NCBI RefSeq assembly: GCF_005233845.1
Contig: NZ_SZQL01000007.1
Location: 186,001 to 250,000 of the forward strand
Length of the DNA: 64,000 nt
Direction: 5' to 3'
Source: Ilyomonas limi
GTDB lineage: Bacteria > Bacteroidota > Bacteroidia > Chitinophagales > Chitinophagaceae
In this document: positions 51,061 through 61,013 of the stretch, one piece after another
Position numbering within the stretch: position 1 is the first letter of the stretch
How the letters are laid out: every line of letters begins with the position of its first letter
Notes under the pieces: model-generated
Database searches by the model: none
Told to the model about the DNA's origin: nothing
The model's input: the letters and a program-made list of their open reading frames with translations, nothing else
Program-made: the position numbers and the translations under genes

Positions 51061-53268
51061 ATGAAAAAACCTTCGAGATACCTGATAACAGCAGCACTGC
51101 CTTATGCCAACGGACTAAAGCATATTGGGCATCTTGCCGGTGCTTATCTGCCGGCCGATATTTATGTTCGTTACTTAAGAGTACAAAAAAAAGATGTGGT
51201 TTTTGTGTGTGGCAGCGATGAGCATGGCACCGCTATTCCTATACAAGCAGCAAAAGAAAGCACCACACCGCAGGCTATTATAGACAAATATCACCCTATC
51301 ATCAAAGAGAATTTTGAAGACCTGGGTATTGCTTTCGATATCTATGCCCGCACCAGCGACCCGCTGCACCACGAAACAGCACAGGAGTTTTTTACTTATT
51401 TAAATAGTCGCGGCGATTTTGAAGTAAAGGAAACCGAGCAGTATTACGATGAAGAAGCCCAGACTTTTTTGGCAGACCGGTATATAAAAGGTACCTGCCC
51501 CAACTGTGGTTTTCCCAACGCTTTTGGCGATCAATGCGAAAGGTGCGGTATTTCTTTATCGCCCGAAATGCTAATAGACCCGGTGAGCACCCTGAGCGGC
51601 AAACCGCCGGTAAAAAGGCTTACCAAACAATGGTATCTCCCGCTGGATAAACACGAAGCCTGGCTGCGCAAATGGATACTGGGCGAGCATAAAGACGACT
51701 GGCGCAATAATGTATTAGGTCAATGCAAAAGCTGGCTCGATGGTGGCCTGCAGCCACGCGCCATCACGCGCGACCTGGACTGGGGCATAAAAGTGCCGCT
51801 GGCCGATGCACAAGGCAAAGTATTATATGTATGGTTTGATGCACCGATTGGCTACATAAGTGCTACCAAACAATGGGCTATCAATTGCAACAAAGACTGG
51901 AAGCCTTACTGGTATAGTGACGAAACCAAACTGGTACATTTTATAGGTAAAGACAATATTGTATTCCATTGCATTATATTCCCGGTAATGTTAAAGCTGC
52001 ATGGCAATATTCTGCCAGCGAATGTGCCTGCCAACGAGTTTATGAACCTCGAAGGCGATAAGATGAGCACCAGCCGCAACTGGAAGCTGGAAATGCAGGA
52101 TTATATTAATGACTTTGTTCGTAAGGAAAATGGTGGTCCGCAAATGGCGGATGTGCTGCGTTATTATTTAACCACCATTATGCCCGAAACAAAGGACAGT
52201 GAGTTTACATGGAAAGGCTTTCAGGACGCCAATAATAATGAACTCGTAAGCATATTGGGCAATTTTGTAAACCGTACGTTTGTGCTCATGCACAAGCTGT
52301 GCAATGGCAAAGTGCCGCCACTACATGCTACGGTACTCGACGCAGTGGACAATGTCATCATTAATGAGATAGAGGGAACGAAACTGAAAGTAGAAAATCT
52401 ACTGGAAGAATTTAAGTTTAAGGAAGCTTTATCTGTAGTAATGGACCTTGCCCGCAAAGGCAATAAATACATGCAGGAAAAGGAACCCTGGAAAAAGGTA
52501 CCGGCAAATAAAGAAGAACCCATCAGCGCTGATAATCAAAAACAAATAGATAATTGCATTCACCTCTGCCTGCAGCTTACGGCTAACCTTGCCATTTTCA
52601 TTAATCCGTTTTTGCCGTTTACAGCTAAAAAGTTGTGCAAGATGATGAAAGTAGTAGATAAAATGCTGGAGTGGAAAAATGGCGGCAGATTGAAATTGCT
52701 AAGCGTGGGCTATACATTGAAAGCGCCGGAATTGCTGTTTAGAAAAATAGAGGATGAAGAAGTAAAAGCACAGGTGCAAAAGCTGGAGAAAGCGAGCCAA
52801 AGCAGTGCGGAACAACAGGCAATTGCGGCTAAAATACAGGAAACAGGCAGCAGCAAGGTACAAGAAGCAAGTAACAAGGTGCAAGAATCAGGTAATAAGC
52901 CACAGGATACTGCTACTCCAGCATTAGAAAGCAACGGCAAGTCGCAAATAACCATTGATGATTTTGCAAAAATAGAACTGCGCACCGGCATTATTACCGC
53001 TGCCGAAAAAGTAGAAAAAGCCGACAAGCTGCTAAAGCTGCAGATTGACCTTGGCTACGAAACGCGTACGATTTTATCGGGCATAGCTTTATATTTTAAG
53101 CCAGAAGAAATTATAGGCAGGCAGGTAACTGTTGTGGCAAACCTCGCACCGCGTAAAATGCGTGGTATAGAGAGCAACGGTATGATACTGATGGCAGAAG
53201 ACAACACCGGCAAGCTGCACTTTGTGAGCCCCGACACATTGATAGAAGCGGGCAGCCGTGTATCATAG
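51061..53268 (+). CDS. metG: methionyl-tRNA synthetase
   Basis: A 735-residue protein. The HIGH motif is KHIGHLAG near residues 20-27 and the KMSKS-type loop is DKMSTSRNW near 341. The zinc knuckle CPNCGFPNAFGDQCERCG has four Cys. The anticodon-binding helical domain follows, then a Gln/Lys/Ser-rich linker (about residues 575-620, with repeated KVQE), and the C-terminal tRNA-binding (EMAP/Arc1p-like) domain from about 627 (IDDFAKIELRTGIITAAEKV). It charges initiator and elongator tRNA(Met). The length fits MetRS with the C-terminal extension. Confidence 0.96.
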   Translation: MKKPSRYLITAALPYANGLKHIGHLAGAYLPADIYVRYLRVQKKDVVFVCGSDEHGTAIPIQAAKESTTPQAIIDKYHPIIKENFEDLGIAFDIYARTSDPLHHETAQEFFTYLNSRGDFEVKETEQYYDEEAQTFLADRYIKGTCPNCGFPNAFGDQCERCGISLSPEMLIDPVSTLSGKPPVKRLTKQWYLPLDKHEAWLRKWILGEHKDDWRNNVLGQCKSWLDGGLQPRAITRDLDWGIKVPLADAQGKVLYVWFDAPIGYISATKQWAINCNKDWKPYWYSDETKLVHFIGKDNIVFHCIIFPVMLKLHGNILPANVPANEFMNLEGDKMSTSRNWKLEMQDYINDFVRKENGGPQMADVLRYYLTTIMPETKDSEFTWKGFQDANNNELVSILGNFVNRTFVLMHKLCNGKVPPLHATVLDAVDNVIINEIEGTKLKVENLLEEFKFKEALSVVMDLARKGNKYMQEKEPWKKVPANKEEPISADNQKQIDNCIHLCLQLTANLAIFINPFLPFTAKKLCKMMKVVDKMLEWKNGGRLKLLSVGYTLKAPELLFRKIEDEEVKAQVQKLEKASQSSAEQQAIAAKIQETGSSKVQEASNKVQESGNKPQDTATPALESNGKSQITIDDFAKIELRTGIITAAEKVEKADKLLKLQIDLGYETRTILSGIALYFKPEEIIGRQVTVVANLAPRKMRGIESNGMILMAEDNTGKLHFVSPDTLIEAGSRVS

Positions 53269-53304
53269 TACATATTATCATAAATAACAATACCTGTTCT
53301 TTAG

Positions 53305-53336
53305 AAAGCCGCGGTAAACAACCGCGGCTTTTTTAT
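53305..53336 (+). terminator. rho-independent terminator of metG
   Basis: AAAGCCGCGGT (53305-53315) pairs with ACCGCGGCTTT (53321-53331), with a T-run. Confidence 0.9.
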
Positions 53337-53464
53337 GCCTGCACTTCCTCTATTATCATTCCTTACAATTTTATTGTAATCAATAAATTGCTGAACAAGT
53401 ATCCATTTCATTTTATCAAAAGCAGCCATCTACCGTTCATATAAAAAACTGATTAAAACAAAGC

Positions 53465-53501
53465 GGAAACTTTGATAACGAAAATAGTTTCCATAGTTTT
53501 G
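53465..53501 (+). promoter_or_regulatory. efflux operon promoter with a candidate TetR operator in the spacer
   Basis: TTTG (53471-53474) and TAGTTTTG (53494-53501) are 19 nt apart, an exact match to the Bacteroidota promoter. The inverted repeat GGAAACT (53465-53471) and AGTTTCC (53486-53492), 14 nt apart, fills the space between the boxes. Binding there would block RNA polymerase, as expected for autoregulation by the TetR protein encoded directly downstream. Confidence 0.65.
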
Positions 53502-53508
53502 CGGCGCG

Positions 53509-54129
53509 ATGGAAATGAAAGAAAGAATATTGACGAAAGCGGAAGAGCTGTTTTGCCGCTATGGGATTAAGAGTGTGACCATGGATGAAATAGCCAACCA
53601 GTTGGGCATTTCCAAAAAAACCATTTATCTCTCCTTTGCCGATAAGGATGAACTGGTACTCGAAGTGTTTACTGCTTACATGAACGAAAGCAAGCAGCAT
53701 TGCCTGCACGACAGGCAGGAGGCAGAAAACGCAGTGCACGAAATTTTTTTAGCAATGGACATGACGGACGCCATGCTGAAGGCACTGAATGCCTCTATAC
53801 TGTTTGATCTGGAAAAATATTATCCGGATACGTATAAAAAGTTCAAAGCCTATAAGTATGAATTTTTGTACAACGTCGTATCCGAAAACCTGAAGCGTGG
53901 CATACAGGAAGAATTGTTCAGGGCAGATTTAAACGTAGATATCATCACCCGTATGCGGCTGGGTACGGTTATGCTTTCGATGAACATTGAAATGTTTCCT
54001 CCGGGCAAATACAAACTGGTAGAAGTAGAGCAGGAAATTATAATGCATTATCTATATGGTATTGCTACCGCAAAAGGCATCAAACTCATTCAGAAATATA
54101 ACTCACAACGACAAAAATCTAAACCATAA
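53509..54129 (+). CDS. TetR/AcrR family transcriptional regulator
   Basis: A 206-residue protein. The N-terminal HTH domain reads ERILTKAEELFCRYGIKSVT, MDEIANQLGISKKTIYLSFA and DKDELV, the TetR signature. The helical C-terminal ligand-binding domain starts near residue 60 (VFTAYMNESKQH). Starts at 53509 or 53515 are possible; the first lies only a few bases after the predicted transcription start, so the second may be used. It precedes tolC by 7 bp and heads a four-gene efflux operon, which it probably represses. The inducer is unknown. Confidence 0.93.
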   Translation: MEMKERILTKAEELFCRYGIKSVTMDEIANQLGISKKTIYLSFADKDELVLEVFTAYMNESKQHCLHDRQEAENAVHEIFLAMDMTDAMLKALNASILFDLEKYYPDTYKKFKAYKYEFLYNVVSENLKRGIQEELFRADLNVDIITRMRLGTVMLSMNIEMFPPGKYKLVEVEQEIIMHYLYGIATAKGIKLIQKYNSQRQKSKP

Positions 54130-54136
54130 CTTAATT

Positions 54137-55528
54137 ATGCGTATTGTAAAACTGACGAAATATTTATGCTTATTATGGCTGCTTGGTATATCCATTGGCA
54201 GTCATGCACAAAAAAAATACGAACTCACGGTGCAGCAGGCAGTTGATATGGCTTTCAACAACCTGGCTGATGTAAAAAATGCGCAGCTTGACTACCGCAT
54301 TCAGGAAGAGCAAAACAAAGGTATTGAAGGACAGCTATACCCACAACTAAGCGGCAGCGCCGGTGTGCAATATTACATTCAAACGCCCAAAATTTTATTT
54401 CCCGATGCATCGCAGGCTGGTATTTATGATGTACTGATTAAAGAACATTTACTACCCGATGGCACACAAATACCAACACCCAAATTGCAGGCGCTTTCTT
54501 TTTATCAACCCTGGAACAGTACATTCGGCGCAACACTTTCGCAGTTGCTGTTTCAGCCCGATGTGTTTGTAGGCCTGCAGGCACGCAAAGCATCGCTGCA
54601 GTATGCACAATCCAATATTGAACAGGTAAAAGAACAGGTAAAGGATTCGGCCTACAAAAAGTATTATGCCATACTCGTTGCCGGTAAGCAATTGTATTTT
54701 TTAAATGAAAGCATTAAACGCTTAGAAAAACTGTACCATGATGACAGCGCCTTGTATGCAAACGGCTTTGCCGAAAAGCTGGATTTGGATAAAGTGCAGG
54801 TGCAATTGACCAACCTCAAAACAACTGCCAGCGTGGTGCAAACCGGTCTTACTTTATCGTATGCAGCGCTTAAGTTTTCGATAGGTGTTTCGCAACAAGA
54901 CACGGTTGTACTAAAAGATTCTTTAAGTATAGAAGAAGTAAAAAAAGACGTACTAAATGACAGTGTAAATTACAGTGACCGTCCTATTATCCGCACGCTT
55001 GATTACAGTAAAAAACTGAGCCAGCTGGATGTACGGCGATACAAACTGCAATACCTGCCTTCAGTAGCTGCACAAGCCAGCTATGCAATAAACAGTATGG
55101 GTAATAAATTTATTACCGATCCTACTACGGTTTGGCTCAAAACTTCTTACGTGGGCTTAAATGTGAGCATACCCATTTTTGATGGTTTTCAAAAACGCGC
55201 CAACATACGGCAGGCACAGCTGCGCCTTCAAAAACTAAATAATACCTACGAGCAGGTAAAACAGGGCATAGACCTCGAAGTGCTGGCAACCAAAGAATCC
55301 TTTACCAATTCATTGCTTCAGCTCGATATGCAGGAGCGCAACCGCGAGCTGGCGCAAAAAGTATATAATACTACCAAAATAAAATTTGAGCAAGGGCTTG
55401 GCAGTAGCTTCGAAGTATTGCAGGCCGATACAGAGTTTCAAACTGCTGAAGCTAATTATTTCAATGCTTTATACAACGCCATCGTAGCTAAAATCAGCTA
55501 TCAGAAAGCAATAGGTAAATTACCATAA
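54137..55528 (+). CDS. TolC-family outer-membrane efflux protein
   Basis: The ATG at 54137 gives 463 residues with a signal peptide (MRIVKLTKYLCLLWLLGISI, then GSHAQ). Two internally related halves of the outer-membrane-factor fold are visible: YELTVQQAVDMAFNNLADVK with QNKGIEGQLYPQLSGSAGVQ, and IFDGFQKRANIRQAQLRLQK followed by YFNALYNAIVAKISYQKA. It forms the trimeric exit duct of the tripartite pump. It starts 7 bp after tetR and is followed by the adaptor gene after 38 bp. Confidence 0.93.
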   Translation: MRIVKLTKYLCLLWLLGISIGSHAQKKYELTVQQAVDMAFNNLADVKNAQLDYRIQEEQNKGIEGQLYPQLSGSAGVQYYIQTPKILFPDASQAGIYDVLIKEHLLPDGTQIPTPKLQALSFYQPWNSTFGATLSQLLFQPDVFVGLQARKASLQYAQSNIEQVKEQVKDSAYKKYYAILVAGKQLYFLNESIKRLEKLYHDDSALYANGFAEKLDLDKVQVQLTNLKTTASVVQTGLTLSYAALKFSIGVSQQDTVVLKDSLSIEEVKKDVLNDSVNYSDRPIIRTLDYSKKLSQLDVRRYKLQYLPSVAAQASYAINSMGNKFITDPTTVWLKTSYVGLNVSIPIFDGFQKRANIRQAQLRLQKLNNTYEQVKQGIDLEVLATKESFTNSLLQLDMQERNRELAQKVYNTTKIKFEQGLGSSFEVLQADTEFQTAEANYFNALYNAIVAKISYQKAIGKLP

Positions 55529-55566
55529 ACTAACCTTTTTAACCCATCACAAATAATAAATTAGAT

Positions 55567-56721
55567 ATGCACAAGATTATAACTATTGTAGCACTTTTTG
55601 CTGTTGTTTTATTGGCAGCATGCGGCAATAACGGAGACAATACGCTGCAGGGAAAGAAGAAAAAGCTGGAAGATTTAAAAGCGCAACAAATAAAACTAAA
55701 CGAAGACATCGCAAAGTTGCAGGCAGACATTGCAAAGCTTGATCCATCTGCTGCGCAGGAGGCAAAAGCTAAACTTGTTGCGATTACAACGGTACAGCCC
55801 GATACTTTTACGCACTACATAGACCTGCAAGGCAAAGTAGATGCGGAGAATATAGCTTATGTAACACCACAAAACCAGGGCGGGCAGGTGCAAGCCATTT
55901 ATGTAAAGCAAGGTGATTATGTAAAAAAGGGGCAATTGCTGATGAAGCTGAACAATGAGGCTGCCACTACACAGTTAGGCCCGTTGCAGGTGCAGTTGAA
56001 TAATGCCGAAGATATTCTCCGCCGCAGGCAAACACTGTGGCAGCAAGGCATTGGCACCGAAGTAGAACTTACCAATGCAAGAGCTACCGTAGAAGGCTTG
56101 CAAAAGCAAATTAATGCCATAAATGTGCAGCTTGGGCAGTACAATGTGTATGCGCCCATGAGTGGCGTTGCCGAAACAGTAAACATAAAAGTAGGCGAAA
56201 CCTTTAGCCCGCAAACCGCCACCATAGCAGGCATTCAGATTGTGAATATCAGCAATTTGAAAGTAACGGCTAATGTTCCGGAGAATTATTTAGGTCAGGT
56301 AAAAGAAGGCTCTAACATCCGCATTTCTTTCCCCGACATTAATAAAACAATCAACGCCAAAGTGTCGCTCACGGGTAAAGTAATTGATCCCAATTCCAGG
56401 TCGTTTTACATTGAAGCACACTTGCCTTCTGATAATAGTTTTCACCCTAATCAGATAGCAGTGGTGCAAATCCAGGATTATTCAAATAAGGGTGCGATAA
56501 CAGTACCAGTAAATACGTTGCAAACCGATGAGGAAGGGAAATTTGTGCTGGTAGCAGTAAACGAAAACGGCAAACTGATAGCCCGCAAGCGCACCGTAGC
56601 CATGGGAAAAATGTATGATGATACACTGGAAATCACCAGCGGTCTGCAACCCGGCGATCAGATTATCACGCAGGGTTATCAAGGCTTGTATGATGGACAG
56701 TTGATTACAACGAAGGCATGA
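55567..56721 (+). CDS. RND efflux periplasmic adaptor (MFP) lipoprotein
   Basis: A 384-residue lipoprotein (MHKIITIVALFAVVLLAACG, lipidated Cys19). A short coiled coil (about 30-60) is followed by the adaptor core: YIDLQGKVDAENIAYVTPQN, VQAIYVKQGDYVKKGQLLMK (lipoyl-like), a helical hairpin (NNAEDILRRRQTLWQQG, ELTNARATVEGLQKQINAIN), YNVYAPMSGVAETVNIKVGE and the beta-barrel domain. It connects the RND permease with TolC. Its position between tolC and the RND gene is typical. Confidence 0.93.
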   Translation: MHKIITIVALFAVVLLAACGNNGDNTLQGKKKKLEDLKAQQIKLNEDIAKLQADIAKLDPSAAQEAKAKLVAITTVQPDTFTHYIDLQGKVDAENIAYVTPQNQGGQVQAIYVKQGDYVKKGQLLMKLNNEAATTQLGPLQVQLNNAEDILRRRQTLWQQGIGTEVELTNARATVEGLQKQINAINVQLGQYNVYAPMSGVAETVNIKVGETFSPQTATIAGIQIVNISNLKVTANVPENYLGQVKEGSNIRISFPDINKTINAKVSLTGKVIDPNSRSFYIEAHLPSDNSFHPNQIAVVQIQDYSNKGAITVPVNTLQTDEEGKFVLVAVNENGKLIARKRTVAMGKMYDDTLEITSGLQPGDQIITQGYQGLYDGQLITTKA

Positions 56722-56838
56722 TAAGCCCAATGTATCATTCGCTCACTAAAACAGAACATTTGAGCATTTTATATTCTGTTCAGCAAGGTATGTAAGCTTT
56801 AAACTGATCAGTTAAAAATCATTAATACAACAGATTGT

Positions 56839-59800
56839 ATGAGCACCATAAAAAATATAGGTGAGAATTTTAAGCACTTCCGCCCAACCACATGGAGTGT
56901 CACCAACAAAACAGCCATTTACCTTATCATCGTTTTCTTAAGCCTGGTGGGTATTTATACGTTTGTGAGCACGCCCAAAGAGCAATTTCCCGATGTGGTG
57001 TTTCCTCAAATTTATGTGCAAACCATTTATGTGGGCAACTCGCCCAAAGACATGGAAAACCTGGTAACGCGCCCGATAGAAAAGCAAATTAAAGGCATTA
57101 CCGGTGCCAAAATTACCAAGTTTACCAGCACCTCGCAGCAGGATTATTCGGCTATTATTATAGAGTTTGATACTGATGTAAAAATTGAAATAGCCCTGCA
57201 AAAAGTAAAAGATGCGATAGACAAAGCCAAGCAGGATTTACCAACCGATTTGACGCAGGAACCTACAGCATTGGAAATCAGTGCAAGCGATTTTCCATCC
57301 ATGTATGTAAACATCAGCGGTAACTACGACCAGCAACATTTGAAGAAGTTTGCCGATGACATGCAGGACCGGCTGGAAGATTTAGCAGAAATCAACCGTG
57401 TAGATGAAGTAGGTGCACCCGAAAGAGAGTTTCAGATAAACGTAGATAACTATCGTATGCAAAGTGCGGGTATTACATTTAATGATATTGCCAATGCCGT
57501 TGCTTACGAAAACATGGATATTTCCGGCGGTCAGTTGGATGTGGGCGACATGAAACGCAACCTGCAATTAAAAGGTCAGTTTCACACAGCCGAAGACATC
57601 AGCACGGTGGTGGTACGCAATGGCAAAGGCGACCCCATTTACCTGAAAGATATTGCCACTATTAAAGACACGACCAAAGAGCGCGACAGCTATGCACGAC
57701 TGAATGGTAAAAACGTAATTACGCTCAACATCATTAAACGCAGCGGCGAAAACCTGATTGAAACATCGGAAAAAGTGCACCAGGCGGTAGAAGAAATGAA
57801 AGCTGGCTGGCCTAAAGATCTCTCGGTAACTGTAACCGGAGATTTAAGCACCAAAACAAAAACGTCTTTCAACGATTTAGTTAATTCTATTGTTATTGGC
57901 TTCATACTCGTATTAATCATTCTCATGTTTTTCATGGGGGTGGTGAATGCCTTTTTCGTAGCGCTTTCGGTACCGCTGAGTATGTTTGTGGCGTTTGTGT
58001 TTTTGCCTGCGGCGGAGCTCATTACCGGCAGTGCGGCTACGCTCAATTTTATTGTACTCTTTGCCTTACTTTTTGGTTTAGGCATTATTGTAGATGATGC
58101 CATTGTGGTAATAGAAAATACACACCGCATTTTTACGCAAGGCAAAGGGAAACTCAATCCAACCGTTTCGGCGCAAATGGCTGCCGGTGAAATATTTATA
58201 CCAGTGCTGGCAGGCACGCTTACCACGTTGGCGCCGTTCTTCCCGCTATTGTTTTGGCCAGGCATCATTGGTAAATTCATGATTTACCTGCCTACGATGC
58301 TCATCTTTACGCTCACCGCATCCCTGATTGTGGCGTTTATTATGAATCCGGTGTTTGCGGTTGACTTTATGAGCCATGCCGAAGGGGAGCATAAAGAAAA
58401 GCCGTCTGCTATCTTTAAAAAGAAAGCTTTTTGGGTGGCAGTTGGCATAGCTACCTTATTTGATGTGATTGGCTTTGCCGTTTCCAAAGACCTTGCACCG
58501 GAAGCAACCAACATGTGGTTTTTCTGGGGTAATTTAATATTCCTGATTGTGTTGCTGGTTATTCTTAACCGCTATGTATTGGATAAGGTTATTCATAATT
58601 TCCAGAACAAGGTATTGCCATGGATAATGGGGCACTACGAAAATGGACTGCGCTGGGCATTGAAAGGCTGGCGGCCGGTGTGGCTTTTTATCGGCACCGT
58701 TGTTTTGTTTTTCCTTTCGCTGTTCATCTTCATCGGCTCGGTTTCTTCGGGTCACAACCAGGTCGTTTTCTTTCCTTCTGCCGATCCCAACCAGGTATAT
58801 GTTTACCTGAAATTGCCGGTGGGCACCTCCGTTGAATATACAGACTCGCTCACCCGCCAGTTGGAAAACAAAGTATACAGTGTACTGGGCATGCAAAATG
58901 GCAGGCAAAACCCGGTGGTAGAAAGTGTAATTACCAACGTAGCCAAAGGTGCAGCAGACCCCATGAGCGGCGACCAAAGTACCCGCGGCGAACTGAGCCG
59001 GATACAGGTTTCTTTTGTAGATTTTGAAAAACGAAATGGGGTAAATACAACAGTATATTTAGATTCTATCCGTAAAGTGATCAAAGGTATTCCCGGTGCA
59101 GAAATTACGGTATCGCAGGAGCAAAACGGGCCGCCTACCGATCCGCCCGTTAACATAGAAGTGGCGAGCGAAGACTTTGATGATTTAATTAGAACAGCTT
59201 CTGCTTTAAAGAACTATCTCGATTCTATACAGGTGCCTGGTGTGGAAGAATTAAAGATGAATGTGGACCTCACCAATCCCGAAATTACACTTACCGTTGA
59301 CCGCCAGCGTGCGTTGATAGAAGGCGTTTCTTCGGCACAAATCGGGCAGGAAATACGTACTGCATTGTTTGGCCGCGAAGTGTCTAAAATAAAAGAAGGT
59401 AAAGACGAATACAAGATACAACTCCGCAACAACGAGTTGCAGCGCCACAACCTGGTTGAGTTACTGAACATGCCCATTTATTTCAGGGATATGGCAACTG
59501 GCGGTTTCAAAAGCATACCCATCAGCAATTTGGTAAAGGTAGACCTTACCAGTACGCTGGGCAGTGTAAAACGTAAAAATCAGAAGCGACAAATAGCACT
59601 TGTTTCCAACGTACTGAGTGGTTATACGCCTCCGGGTGTTAATCAGGTGATAGCGCAACATTTAGCTAACTTTAAAGAAAAGCCGGATGATGTAACCATT
59701 AAGCAAACCGGGGAAGGCGAGCAACAGGCCGAAACCGTTTCGTTCCTTGGTAAAGCGTTCTTAATTGCTTTCGGTTTGATTCTGTTTGTATTGGTATTGC

Positions 59801-60468
59801 AATTCAATTCTATCAGCAAATCGGTAATCATTTTATCCGAAATTATCTTTAGTATCATTGGTGTGTTCATCGGCTACGTGCTTACCGGTATGACGGTTTC
59901 GGGCATCATGACAAGCCTTGGTATTGTAGGTTTGGCAGGTATTGTTATTAAAAATGGCATCCTTGTGATTGAGTTTACCGAAGAGCTGCGTGCACGTGGT
60001 TTACGCACACGCGAAGCGGCGATACAAGCCGGCAAAACGCGTATTGTTCCGGTGTTGCTCACTGCACTGGCAGTTATCTTAGGCTTGATACCATTAGCCA
60101 TTGGGTTCAACATCAACTTTATCTCTATGTTCTCCGAACTCAACCCGCATATTTTCCTTGGTGGTGATAATGCGGCCTTCTGGAAGCCATTGTCGTGGAC
60201 AATCATTTTCGGGGTAATGTTTGCCTTTTTTATGACGCTCTTTATTGTGCCCAGTATGTATCTTATTTCCGAGCGCCTCAAACGCCCGATGCGCCAGATG
60301 TATGGTGGCAAATGGATTTCTTTCATGGGCATTCCGCCGCTTACCATTATATTCCTGCTGCTCTTAGTGCCTGCAACGCTTATCAGGCATAGCATACAGG
60401 TAAGCCGGCGTAAAATGCGGCTTTCACCCAAAACTACGAATGAAGCGTTTTATGGTAGTTGGTTTTAG
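56839..60468 (+). CDS. efflux RND transporter permease with extra membrane helices
   Basis: A 1209-residue protein, about 160 longer than AcrB. The proton relay is in GLGIIVDDAIVVIENTHRIF (two adjacent Asp). Between helix 6 and the amphipathic helix before helix 7, about 55 residues are inserted that hold two more hydrophobic segments (AFWVAVGIATLFDVIGFAVS and WFFWGNLIFLIVLLVILNRY). Another likely helix is at the C-terminus (GIPPLTIIFLLLLVPATLI), followed by a basic tail. The porter domains and the conserved KNGILVIEFTEELRARG helix are present. It exports drugs or other compounds with the proton gradient; the substrate is unknown. Last gene of the operon. Confidence 0.93.
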   Translation: MSTIKNIGENFKHFRPTTWSVTNKTAIYLIIVFLSLVGIYTFVSTPKEQFPDVVFPQIYVQTIYVGNSPKDMENLVTRPIEKQIKGITGAKITKFTSTSQQDYSAIIIEFDTDVKIEIALQKVKDAIDKAKQDLPTDLTQEPTALEISASDFPSMYVNISGNYDQQHLKKFADDMQDRLEDLAEINRVDEVGAPEREFQINVDNYRMQSAGITFNDIANAVAYENMDISGGQLDVGDMKRNLQLKGQFHTAEDISTVVVRNGKGDPIYLKDIATIKDTTKERDSYARLNGKNVITLNIIKRSGENLIETSEKVHQAVEEMKAGWPKDLSVTVTGDLSTKTKTSFNDLVNSIVIGFILVLIILMFFMGVVNAFFVALSVPLSMFVAFVFLPAAELITGSAATLNFIVLFALLFGLGIIVDDAIVVIENTHRIFTQGKGKLNPTVSAQMAAGEIFIPVLAGTLTTLAPFFPLLFWPGIIGKFMIYLPTMLIFTLTASLIVAFIMNPVFAVDFMSHAEGEHKEKPSAIFKKKAFWVAVGIATLFDVIGFAVSKDLAPEATNMWFFWGNLIFLIVLLVILNRYVLDKVIHNFQNKVLPWIMGHYENGLRWALKGWRPVWLFIGTVVLFFLSLFIFIGSVSSGHNQVVFFPSADPNQVYVYLKLPVGTSVEYTDSLTRQLENKVYSVLGMQNGRQNPVVESVITNVAKGAADPMSGDQSTRGELSRIQVSFVDFEKRNGVNTTVYLDSIRKVIKGIPGAEITVSQEQNGPPTDPPVNIEVASEDFDDLIRTASALKNYLDSIQVPGVEELKMNVDLTNPEITLTVDRQRALIEGVSSAQIGQEIRTALFGREVSKIKEGKDEYKIQLRNNELQRHNLVELLNMPIYFRDMATGGFKSIPISNLVKVDLTSTLGSVKRKNQKRQIALVSNVLSGYTPPGVNQVIAQHLANFKEKPDDVTIKQTGEGEQQAETVSFLGKAFLIAFGLILFVLVLQFNSISKSVIILSEIIFSIIGVFIGYVLTGMTVSGIMTSLGIVGLAGIVIKNGILVIEFTEELRARGLRTREAAIQAGKTRIVPVLLTALAVILGLIPLAIGFNINFISMFSELNPHIFLGGDNAAFWKPLSWTIIFGVMFAFFMTLFIVPSMYLISERLKRPMRQMYGGKWISFMGIPPLTIIFLLLLVPATLIRHSIQVSRRKMRLSPKTTNEAFYGSWF

Positions 60469-60499
60469 CCTCACTCCTATTCTTCTTAATAGGAAGAAT

Positions 60500-60541
60500 A
60501 TAATAAAAGCGGTAGTGCAATTACACTACCGCTTTTATTAT
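60500..60541 (+). terminator. rho-independent terminator of the efflux operon
   Basis: An 18-bp perfect stem (60500-60517 with 60524-60541) closes a 6-nt loop; the arms contain A- and T-runs, so it may also serve the minus-strand gene at 60589. Confidence 0.85.
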
Positions 60542-60588
60542 ATTTATATCAAATTCAATTACTCATCAACTTTAAATTTTACGTTTGT

Positions 60589-60870
60589 TTACGCATCTTT
60601 CTTTCGCAACAACTCTGAAACACTATAAGTAATCGGAAAGGGTATAGAAAAGAAAAGCAAAACCGCTAATCCATTAGAATAAAATTTATAAAGCAGATTT
60701 GCCAACGCATAATAGACAATACAGGTAATACAAAAACTGGTAATGATAATCAATAATTTATTCTTTAAAGAAAGAACATAATTACGGTTGAAAAACCGCG
60801 TTAAAAACACTACAATAATAATCCATAATACAATGGTGATAAACAAGTTAGTTGTTGATGCAGTATTCAT
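60589..60870 (-). CDS. small three-helix membrane protein
   Basis: A 93-residue protein with hydrophobic segments at about 8-24 (LFITIVLWIIIVVFLTR), 38-60 (KLLIIITSFCITCIVYYALA) and 66-84 (SNGLAVLLFFSIPFPITYSV), and a basic end (LLRKKDA). No known family. It is a single gene next to the efflux terminator. The hydrophobic pattern and start context look real, but the annotation rests on composition only. Confidence 0.6.
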   Translation of the reverse strand: MNTASTTNLFITIVLWIIIVVFLTRFFNRNYVLSLKNKLLIIITSFCITCIVYYALANLLYKFYSNGLAVLLFFSIPFPITYSVSELLRKKDA

Positions 60871-61013
60871 GAAGCGTTCAGTATAGTACGTAAAAATAGC
60901 GGTTAAGAATCATACCGGCAATCGCCCCGCCTGTTTTTAATGGCAGTTTCGCCCTTCCATTTTCAAATCGCTATATTTGGCTTACCATTTTTCATTTGTA
61001 TAAAACCACGCCA

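Noticed and set aside
53700-53735. CCTGC...GCAGG repeat within tetR
   Set aside because: Fits the expected protein sequence of the regulator, so there is no reason to suppose an insertion.
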